Source of the DNA: Stentor roeselii
Taxonomy: Eukaryota > Ciliophora > Heterotrichea > Heterotrichida > Stentoridae
Direction: 5' to 3'
NCBI GenBank assembly: GCA_006503475.1
Contig: RSEH01000170.1
Span: 1-64,000 of the forward strand
DNA length: 64,000 nt
Below the pieces are notes generated by a model, which made no database searches, was not told where the DNA came from, and saw only the letters and a program-made list of their open reading frames with translations. Shown here piece by piece: positions 46,852-55,016 of this stretch (position 1 is the first letter of the stretch; the number at the start of each line of letters is the position of its first letter). The position numbers were made by a program, and so were the translations under genes.

Positions 46852-48327
46852 TTAATCCTTCTTACTAGTTTTCATCCTAGCAAGTTTTCTGAAGTCTTTA
46901 TATTTATCACCAACAAGACACCTGATTATATGAGTAATTCCAACATTCTTAGTAGTTTCTGGGTTATAATTCCCAACAACCCGCTTAACTTCTTCCATCA
47001 TTAAGCTGGCAACACTCTCTTTATCATTTTTCAGTTGATTTTTCAAATGTTTGATTTCGTCATATCGATAAACAGAGTTTTCATTTTCATCAGTCTTTCC
47101 AAACTGGATAATTTCACTGCTATCAAGTGAAAGCGCTTTAGTCCTTCTCTTAATATCCCTAAGTCTGCCCTGAACGATATCGAAAAGTTCCTTCGGACTT
47201 TTGGTGAACCCGGAGTTCATATGATCTTTTTTTATCTCTTCTCTAAGCTGGTCAAGTCTTTTTTGTAAAAAAGTTGATTCCAAGTCCTTTTCCGCCATAA
47301 ACAGTAAAAAATGAGAAGACTCATCATCAAGGTACCTCGGAAAAGCCGATACAGGTACAGCTTGTTTCATTTTCCAAAGAGACTTGATAGTCCACCTGAT
47401 TCCATCTTCCCTTAAGTCCATTCCTTCTTTCAAGTTCATGCAATAAAAGTTAATAAGAGAGTCTTGCAAGTCTTTCAGTTCTTTTTGGCAATTTTTTTTA
47501 TGAGTTTGATAAGAAATAAGCAAAAGGTTCATATTTTCCAGTTCATGGGTGGACTTTTCTATGATTTCGATGTGATGAGCGTGAAGTTCTCGCTTTGCTG
47601 TTCGAAGTGCTTCTTTCACGATGAAGTATTGACGCTCTTCGCTCACATCTGGATGCTTTTTCTTCCCTTTGAAGGAATGCATTGAAAGGGTTAGGTTTGT
47701 TTCATTGCTCATTATTTCAGTCATTTTTTCTTCGTAAAGTTTTGCCTCTCGCTGACGCTCGGATTGTGCTAGTTTTATTTTTAATTTGTAGTTTGTTAGA
47801 AATTCGGATGTTTCTTCGATGTCTTGGGACATTTTCTTCATTCGGCTTAGCAGACCCGCTTCGTAGTCTTTGTTGGATTCAGTGAACCTGATCATTTCCT
47901 GTTCAGTATCTTTAGATTTTCCCTTTTCCTTACTAACCAAAGATTGAAGTGCGATAACAAAATTCGGGTTTTCATCAAGTTTAACAGGAGAAGGTTGATT
48001 AGACTTTACATCATGATTCAAGTTAGTATAAGACCTTCGAAATGTGTATTTTCTTGATAAAGGAGACCTGCCAACGCGATGAGGAACTTTGAACTCAGAG
48101 AGTTTCAAGACTGATTCCATCTCATCATTTTCAGTTGTTCTTTTATGCGCAGTTAAAGACTTGAGTCTCCTTCCTCTTAAAATAGATTTCAAGTCTTCCA
48201 AGTTGGTCAAGTAAATCTTGGAACTGGACTCTTTAGTAAACCCTTCGGATTCCATTAGGAAACTTGGAGGTTGCACTAGGATGTCGTCGTTCGGAAGGTA
48301 AAGAGGCTTCAGTCTTATATTTCGCAT
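46852..48327 (-). CDS. Coiled-coil protein, 491 residues
   Basis: N-terminal ~120 residues are basic and disordered (SPLSRKYTFRRSYTNL); the rest is predicted helical coiled coil (SEFLTNYKLKIKLAQSERQREAKLYEEKMTEIM, ESTFLQKRLDQLREEIKKD). The segment SINFYCMNLKEGMDLREDGIRWTIKSLWKM is distinctive and could be a conserved core of a ciliary coiled-coil family, but I do not recognise it. Probably axonemal or basal-body associated, by composition only. Confidence 0.7.
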   Translation of the reverse strand: MRNIRLKPLYLPNDDILVQPPSFLMESEGFTKESSSKIYLTNLEDLKSILRGRRLKSLTAHKRTTENDEMESVLKLSEFKVPHRVGRSPLSRKYTFRRSYTNLNHDVKSNQPSPVKLDENPNFVIALQSLVSKEKGKSKDTEQEMIRFTESNKDYEAGLLSRMKKMSQDIEETSEFLTNYKLKIKLAQSERQREAKLYEEKMTEIMSNETNLTLSMHSFKGKKKHPDVSEERQYFIVKEALRTAKRELHAHHIEIIEKSTHELENMNLLLISYQTHKKNCQKELKDLQDSLINFYCMNLKEGMDLREDGIRWTIKSLWKMKQAVPVSAFPRYLDDESSHFLLFMAEKDLESTFLQKRLDQLREEIKKDHMNSGFTKSPKELFDIVQGRLRDIKRRTKALSLDSSEIIQFGKTDENENSVYRYDEIKHLKNQLKNDKESVASLMMEEVKRVVGNYNPETTKNVGITHIIRCLVGDKYKDFRKLARMKTSKKD

Positions 48328-48407
48328 GGATTTATAACTGAATCAACTCGGGCAGTTATAGTTTGATATGGATTTCAAGATGAATTCGAAGTCCTAGCGC
48401 ATAAAGA

Positions 48408-50222
48408 ATGGAAAATGAAGAAGTTGAACGACTTGAAAGAAGAGAGGGTAAAATATTTAAGGAGTCTTTTGAAGGGGATATCAGGAGAAGAAGTGGCGAT
48501 ACTGATAATCAGCTGGTGGATTTTCTTAATTATAGAACTGAGATTTCTGATAAAGTGACCGAAGATAATCTTTTAAATTCTCATGAAATAGCCAAAGAAT
48601 CAAAACTAATGATTCAAGAATCCAACGAAAATAATTCAACAGAAAAAAAATCCCAAAACTCAGAAAACTCTCCACATCCAATAAAAGTTCAAGACATTGA
48701 AAAAAAATCACTAAAGCCCAGTTCCAAAGACCCCGATAAAAAAAAATCCAAATCAAAAAACCAAGCGACTCACGAAAATATTCTAAAATTCTCCGACTTC
48801 TCAAAAGAGCTAAAAGAACTTCCAGAAAAGTCACTTAAAGAAATTCCATTTTCCGAAGAACTTACCCAAAAAGACTACCAAAGAAAAAATTCAGATTTTT
48901 TCGAACATTCAGAACAATTCGAGTCGATTTTCAACTCCGAAGTGAAAAATCCAGTTTATCCTCAGTAATAAAAAATAAGGTCCAAGGGTGAAAATTCATT
49001 AAAAGTTGAAAACCAGAGTTTAAGGTTTGAATTACTAGAAAAAGACGAGACAATAAAAAAGTTAAGAAAAATCATCCAAGAGTAAAAAATACTCAGTCAT
49101 AAAAATGATTCAGTTTCAGTCCTCCAGTCACGAGTTAACACCCTGATTGAAGAAAAAGTAAAACTTACATATGAGAATGAACGCCTTTCAAAGACCCTCA
49201 AAGAATTTTCAGCGAAAATCGAAAACTATAAAAAAATCATAGAATCCAATGACTCGACTCACAAAAAAAGAGACTCTCAACTCGAGTCTCTTATGAACAA
49301 AACAAATTCATTAAAAACAGAGAATCTTTCTTTAAAAAATGAACTTCAAAAGAAAAACTCAGTCATTGGCAGTCTGCAAAATGAACTTTTAGAACTAAAA
49401 CCATTGAAAGACTTGAAAAATCTTCCAGAAAAACACTTAAAAGTCGTTGAAGACTACAGAAAAATGATTGAGTCGAAAGATAATGAGATAGGTTTGTTGA
49501 AATCGGTAATTAAAAATAACCAGACAGGATCAGTTCTTGTCGATAGCTTGAAAGTACCGGCGAAACTTCCTCCGATCAAGGGAAATCGCGCTACTTTTTC
49601 GCAGAAGAATATTTTAAATGCGAAAACTGGATTTACAGTCAAATCTGGCACTCAAGATTATAGCAAAACTTATGTTCATGATAGAGATGAGGGAAAAATG
49701 AGAATTGATAGGGATTCAAGAGAAAATCGAATTTTAGAAGAACGGAAAGAAAGAGAAGTTAAGGAAGAACAGGAAAAAATCAGGGAGAAGGAAGAGGAGG
49801 AGAGAATTAGGGCGAAGGAAGAGGAGGAAAAAATCAGAGATAAGGAAGAGGAAATGAGGAAAATTTATTTTGAAGCTGAACTGATGGAGAAGGAAGATGA
49901 ACTTACTAAAAATTTTGAATTTTGGATAAGGCAAAACGAATTGGAAAAAGAAAAAGAAAGGCAAGAGATTGAGAATGATTTGATGGCGATTGAAGACAGC
50001 ATGATGCAAGAATTTCTTCAAAATCTTGAAAACCTAAGAATCCTTCAAGAAAAATCTCAAAAAGAAGAACAAGACCGTCTAAATCTCGAAAAGCAACAAG
50101 AAGAGTCCAAAAAGCTATTCGAACCAAAAAAACATCTAAAACAAAAAGAACCATCATCAAATCCAAAAGGCCATTCCAAGCAAGGTTCAAATCCAAAACC
50201 AAAAAAAAAAATGATTAGTTAA
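48408..50222 (+). CDS. Coiled-coil protein, 594 residues
   Basis: Three exons; 15-nt introns at 48965-48979 and 49082-49096. N-terminal ~190 residues are acidic and Ser/Lys-rich. A heptad-rich stretch follows (~220-330), then a Glu/Arg/Lys single-helix-like region (REEKEEEERIRAKEEEEKI) and a Lys-rich tail. No family recognised. Its TAA (50220-50222) overlaps the stop codon of the convergent kinesin-14 gene in a shared TTAA. Confidence 0.75.
48965..48979 (+). other. 15-nt intron
   Basis: GTAATAAAAAATAAG, phase 2; ends in AAG rather than TAG or CAG. Removal joins ...NPVYPQ to SKGENSLKVEN. Confidence 0.85.
49082..49096 (+). other. 15-nt intron
   Basis: GTAAAAAATACTCAG, phase 2. Removal joins ...LRKIIQ(D) to HKNDSVSVLQS in the coiled coil. 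Confidence 0.88.
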
Positions 50223-52249
50223 ATACTACTCCCAATTCTTAAATTAAGAAAGCTTGGTGCAGGTATTCGAGTTGGTTTTTCATTCATATTCGGTGAATTC
50301 AGAAAAGTGAGAGTCGGACTATGACTAACAACTCTTCCAATTTCCTTGATATTCAAATGAATCAAGTTTCTACTTTTTGTCTTAGTTTTATCAACTTTTG
50401 CTTTTCCTCTAACTTCACAGCTTTTTTTCCCTTCTCGGTTGATTGGGTCGAAGAAGTTTTTTCCTCTGGATTTCATTTTTTCATTGAGAACTTTTATTTT
50501 GTTGTCCCTGTCTTTGACTGCGATTTGATAGGACTCCAGGTCTCTGTGAAGTTTGTCTAGAGTTCTCATCAGGGAACTTTTTTCAGCTCTTTCTTTTTCG
50601 AGAAGGTTTAATGTTCTTTCAACTTCTTGGGTTTTTAGGTTTTTACGGATAAAAAAACCTAGATCTACTGCTTTCACTCTTGATGCTAGGTTCAATGTGC
50701 ATACTGTTTCGCTTAGACTTTCATTACTTGGACTACAGTTGATAATCATTGTTACTACACTTTGACTACCTCCTAAAGTACTTTGAAGTAATTTAGTAAG
50801 CTGTGAGTTTCTATAAGGAACATGTTTTTGTTTATTTTCCAAAGCCGAAATAACATCCTGAAGTGCAGAAAGTGACTTATTAATATTCAAAGCCTCTTTC
50901 AAAGTCTCTCCCTTGACATTCGATTTGCCAACCCGTTCACTTCCAGCAAGGTCGACAAACTGTATTTTCCAAGTGAAATCCCCATAAAAAATAATTGTAT
51001 AAATCGCATGACTTCTTGAGCTTCTCTCATTACAATCAGTGAACTTAGTAGTCCTCCTCATCATCGACTCTTTGATAGTTTCAAGTGCCTTATCAGCCCA
51101 GACCCTTCCAAGTTTGACTTCAAAAATATCAGCATTATCCTTATTCTTACAAGGCGACTCACTTAAGCTCTGCCCTGCATTTTGACAAGGGTTAAGATTA
51201 TGAACCTGTTCATTATAAACCTCGATACACTGAACAGAAACATCAACATCTTTGATATTCGCAAGCGTAGCAATTGACTTCTCAATCATCGAGTTCATGG
51301 TATATGTCTTGCCAGAGCCTGTCTGTCCATAAGCCAAAATACAAGCATTTTTTCCATTTAAAGCAGCAAGTACCCCATCATTGACCTGTTTAAACATCTG
51401 GTCCTCGTCCTGATCAGGGACGACAATATTTTCAAAGTCAAAAGTTTTGACTTCTGCCCTTTGTTTGTTTTCCTTTATTGAAATCTTGTTTGAGTGAATG
51501 TGAAAATTCGCCTTGTCCCAGGTCTCAGCCTTCAGAGGAGGACGGACCCTGATGACGACTTTAACAGACTGAGAACAGTCATTTGACTCCGATGAGTTCT
51601 TCCTCGAATGACCCACTGAAGCGTTTCTCGAGGCAGGCTTCGAAGGGTTCCGCGACTGAGGCTTTGAAGGAATAGAAATCGTTTCATTTAAAACAATTTC
51701 TTTCTTTGCAGGCTTTTCTGGTCTTTCAGCTAATATCATGAGTTCTTGCTTCACCTCGTTAAGTTGGTCAGTGAGTCTTCGCATTTCTTCATCTTTTTTG
51801 CAGGAAAGTTCCTCGATTTCTTCTTTGAATAAAATGGCAGTTTCTTCAGCGGTGTAGAGTCTTTCTTCTAGTTCTTGCTTGGAGTACTCCAGGATGCGAC
51901 TTGTTTGTTCCCATTGGTCGTTTAGGACTTCCAGATCGCGTTTTTGTAACTCGTAGTCTTTTAGCTTTTTTTTTAAGGTTTCGCATTCGACTGTGAGTCG
52001 AAGGACTTCATTTGACTCGAAGGTGAATTTTTGTAATAGAGAAGAGTTGGTTTTTTCGAGAGATTCTAATTTTTCTTCTAATTGTGAAAGCTTTTTTAGA
52101 AGCTTTTCGATTTCTTTGTCTTTGTCTTGGACTGAGTGCTCGAGTTCTTCGATTAGTTCGTGGGTTTGGGATATGTATCTATTTGGAAGTTACTCATCGT
52201 AGTCGGTTTTAAGATCTTTGTATTGGGTTTCGAAGTTTACTGATGACAT
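50219..52249 (-). CDS. Kinesin-14 type C-terminal motor
   Basis: 671 residues in two exons; intron at 52179-52193. The first ~190 residues are coiled-coil stalk (LEKTNSSLLQKFTFESNEVL), then a Ser/Pro-rich linker. The motor (about 225-545) has VKVVIRVRPP, P-loop GQTGSGKT, NERSSRSHA, VDLAGSERVGKS and VPYRNSQLTKLLQSTLGGS. A motor behind the stalk is the layout of minus-end-directed kinesin-14, although ~125 residues (coil then basic tail) follow the motor, which is unusual. Likely roles are spindle or cortical microtubule organisation. Confidence 0.88.
52179..52193 (-). other. 15-nt intron
   Basis: GTAACTTCCAAATAG on the minus strand, phase 2. Removal joins MSSVNFETQYKDLKTDYDE to YISQTHELIEELE at the start of the kinesin-14 stalk. 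Confidence 0.9.
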
Positions 52250-52678
52250 TTAAATTATAAGCTTTTGATGATAGTCTTGGATATCTTGGGCATTTTTTTT
52301 TCTTTGGAGAGGATGGCTTGAGAGGGTTTTGGGGTTGGGTGGAATAGGATCAGGGTGTTAGGGTTTATGAGATTTTAGAGAGTTGGAGTGAATGTCTTTG
52401 AAAACTACAAAAAATGTAAAATTGTATCTTGTGGAAAAGGAAGGTATAAATATGAGTTCGGGAAATTAGGTTTAAAAGGAAAGATTGAAGATGTTATGGA
52501 ATTTTTTAGTTCAAAGTATCTAGAAATTCTCCAACTTAACTTTAAACCTTCCAAGGTAATAGAATCATCTTCATTTTCCTAATAAACCTCCACGAACCTA
52601 AAAATTTCAAAAGCTAATCATTCAAAAGTACATTTAATCCAACAACCAACCTCTTCTCAATCCTTCTATTAAACTAAA
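52250..52678. promoter_or_regulatory. Divergent intergenic region with a possible small frame
   Basis: The kinesin-14 side reads A/C-rich on its coding strand (CCCAACCCCAAAACCC near 52330). A 64-codon frame without an ATG (52388-52582, containing KIVSCGKGRYKYEFGKLGLKG) looks protein-like but has an upstream stop and no intron that would give it a start. I treat it as unresolved. Confidence 0.35.
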
Positions 52679-52870
52679 ATGGAATCAGAAAAACGAATCG
52701 AAGAACTGCGACGTCTAGGCCAAGCCAGTGGAGGAGATCCAAACGAAATAATCGAGTCAAGTTACTGGTCAGGCTTTCAAGAGACCTGGTCTTCCGGTCT
52801 ATCAGAGGGTCATTCAGCCGGTCGTTCAAAGGCATTATCCGAGTTAAACATTTTCATTCCAAAGCATTAA
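52679..52870 (+). CDS. Small 63-residue protein
   Basis: MESEKRIEELRRLGQASGGD, then SYWSGFQETWSSGLSEGHSAGRSK. Polar, Gly/Ser-rich, no known family. The ATG sits in ACTAAAATGG, matching neighbours, and the TAA is one base away from the convergent MORN/IQ gene's stop, a spacing consistent with a real gene in this compact genome. Confidence 0.5.
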   Translation: MESEKRIEELRRLGQASGGDPNEIIESSYWSGFQETWSSGLSEGHSAGRSKALSELNIFIPKH

Positions 52871-52871
52871 A

Positions 52872-54050
52872 TTAACTTATAAGAGTTTGCACTTTCTTTC
52901 CATTCTGCCAAGTGCCTTCCTTGGTGATTCCATTGGCACTGGTATAACTTCCCTTTCCATCCTGTTTGCCTTCTTTCCAGAACCCTTCATACTTTCTTCC
53001 ATCTTTCCAAGTAAATACTCCGAATCCATGTTTTTTATCATCAAGATACTCTCCTTCATATCTCCTTCCATCAGCCCAAGTGAAAGTTCCTTTTCCATGC
53101 ATTTTATTATCTTTCCACTGTCCAATATACTTCCTTCCGTCACTCCAGAAATAAGTGCCATCTCCATGAATATTATTCTGAACAAAATTCCCTTCATACC
53201 AGCTTCCATCAGCCCATTCAAATCGTCCAGTTCCATGTTTAAGTCCATTTTCATATCTTCCAGTGTACTTTGCACCGTCAGGCCAAGTTTCAGTCCCTTC
53301 TCCATGTTGCTTGTCATTTTTCCAGAACCCTTCATACCTTGCGCCACTAATAGACCCTTCATCAGGGGCACCTCTGACCTTGACTCCATAATTATGAATG
53401 TAAATTCCGAAGCCATTTGCCCTGTCATTTTCCCAGTCGCCTTCATAAACATCTCCATTAGCGTGAATGAGTCTTCCTTTGCCGTTTGCCTTGTCATTTT
53501 CCCATTCACCTTCATATACTGACCCGTCGCTCCAATGTTGGGAGCCGTGGCCTTGTCGTTGATTTTCGCTGTTCCATTGTCCAGTGTAAATCGCGTTGTT
53601 TTCCATGTTGACTGCTCCTCGCTTGATTAATGATGAAGTTTTGGGCGCTGGATACCTGAATGCGCCGAGTTTTGCCATTACTTTCAATGTGGAAGTGTTG
53701 GAGTAGTCCGGCACTTGGCTTGGAGGGATTTCGGTAATTAAACGACGGGGATTCATTGGAAGGGAATTTTGAGAGACTAGAGACGTGTGAAGGGGTTGAA
53801 GGCTTTGGAAGGATTTTATGTTTTGGACTTGCTTTCGGTCGATGTAGCCTCGGAATAAAGACTGAAGACTGATTAGGTCGCTTAGTTCTAATTTCAGCTC
53901 CAGGTAAGATGAATTCGCTTCTTGAAGGGAACGGTTTGAGAGGATCACTGCTTGAAGCATGTTGTTGTCGATCGCTTGTCCTGTGTTGTCGTGGACTAAC
54001 TGCTTCTCGTCTAGGTTACCTCCGTGAATGCATGAACAATTGCTGCCCAT
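52872..54050 (-). CDS. Lipid-anchored IQ + MORN-repeat protein
   Basis: 392 residues. MGSNCSCIHGG at the start predicts N-myristoylation and palmitoylation. An IQ-like motif (LISLQSLFRGYIDRKQVQN) at ~55-75 may bind calmodulin or centrin. About ten MORN repeats fill residues ~150-388 (e.g. GHGSQHWSDGSVYEGEWEND, HGKGTFTWADGRRYEGEY). Such proteins anchor to membranes in protist cortex. A/C-rich sequence, as read on the coding strand, precedes the start. Confidence 0.88.
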   Translation of the reverse strand: MGSNCSCIHGGNLDEKQLVHDNTGQAIDNNMLQAVILSNRSLQEANSSYLELKLELSDLISLQSLFRGYIDRKQVQNIKSFQSLQPLHTSLVSQNSLPMNPRRLITEIPPSQVPDYSNTSTLKVMAKLGAFRYPAPKTSSLIKRGAVNMENNAIYTGQWNSENQRQGHGSQHWSDGSVYEGEWENDKANGKGRLIHANGDVYEGDWENDRANGFGIYIHNYGVKVRGAPDEGSISGARYEGFWKNDKQHGEGTETWPDGAKYTGRYENGLKHGTGRFEWADGSWYEGNFVQNNIHGDGTYFWSDGRKYIGQWKDNKMHGKGTFTWADGRRYEGEYLDDKKHGFGVFTWKDGRKYEGFWKEGKQDGKGSYTSANGITKEGTWQNGKKVQTLIS

Positions 54051-54281
54051 TTTTAAATATTACACAGGATTATGAACTTGTTTCGATACAACGGTTTTGG
54101 TTTTTAAGTAGGGTTGGAGTTAGAGGGAGTCGTTTTGATTAGATGGGATTAGGTGTGATGATGGATTTAGATGTTTTAATGGGTTGGGATTTTGGAGGGT
54201 AAGGTTTTTGATGTTTGCATGGGTGGTTTATCTATAAAAAATAAACTCAATAATTAATAATCCTGAACCTCATTATTCTCC

Positions 54282-55007
54282 CTACACCTTCGGAGCAACT
54301 ACCAGCTGCGATTTAACAGGTCCTAAAACAACTAAATCCTCAGCAATCCTAGCAACTTCCTGATAAAAAGTGCTCTGAACTCCATTAAAAACATTAAAAA
54401 CCTGATCCTCAATAACCATTTCAATTTTTCCACTTTTATAAACCCTCATCTTCCCAACCTTTCCAAATCCCTGAGCCGGTAGTAGATCAGGTAGCTGCAC
54501 AATGAACAAATTTCCATCTTCCATCTTTCGTTCATCACTTTGGTTGTTCTGATTAAAAAAAGGCAGAGTAAGAGGAGCATACTGATCAACTTCCATTGAG
54601 CTAAGCCAGGTATTTTCAGATCTTTCTTTTTCCTGATTTTTCACAATTTTATCCAATCCACTTTCCCCAGCAAGTCGAAAAGCGACTTTTTCAGGTTGTC
54701 TTTTAAAAGTTCTGGAAACAACAGTCCTAGGGTCTTGATTAGAATGTGAAATAAGAACTTTTGACGATAAAGAATGAGAAATTTCACTGAAACTTGAACT
54801 TCTAGGTCTTTCCGCTGCTAGTTCTGAGGACTTTTTCCTTGCAAGTTTTTTAGGAATTCGAACAGCGGCCGTATTCGGCAAGAACTTTTTCTTGGGTGTT
54901 AAAGACTCAGGCCTGAATGACATGATTGACTGAAGTCTTTTCGGCATCTCTTCTTCGGATTGAGTCCTAAATTTTCTATTTGCTGAAAAACGTGACTCAG
55001 GGTCCAT
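54282..55007 (-). CDS. RPC4: RNA polymerase III subunit RPC4 (POLR3D)
   Basis: 241 residues from the ATG at 55007 (MDPESRFSANRKF). The C-terminal ~80 residues match the RPC4 domain: LFIVQLPDLLPAQGFGKVGK, then MRVYKSGKIEMVIEDQVFNV and VLGPVKSQLVVAPKV, a pattern diagnostic for RPC4/Rpc53. The N-terminal half is basic and disordered, as in orthologues. RPC4 pairs with RPC5 and aids initiation, termination and re-initiation by Pol III. I rejected an upstream in-frame start because it would overlap the divergent gene's first exon. Confidence 0.88.
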   Translation of the reverse strand: MDPESRFSANRKFRTQSEEEMPKRLQSIMSFRPESLTPKKKFLPNTAAVRIPKKLARKKSSELAAERPRSSSFSEISHSLSSKVLISHSNQDPRTVVSRTFKRQPEKVAFRLAGESGLDKIVKNQEKERSENTWLSSMEVDQYAPLTLPFFNQNNQSDERKMEDGNLFIVQLPDLLPAQGFGKVGKMRVYKSGKIEMVIEDQVFNVFNGVQSTFYQEVARIAEDLVVLGPVKSQLVVAPKV

Positions 55008-55016
55008 GTTGAGATT

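Noticed and set aside
52388-52582. 64-codon frame containing KIVSCGKGRYKYEFG as a gene
   Set aside because: There is no ATG in frame, a stop lies a few codons upstream, and no 15-nt intron provides a start. Left as unresolved.
52888-53522. Long alternative frames on both strands across the MORN gene
   Set aside because: They follow the MORN repeat periodicity and are shadows produced by repeated codons.
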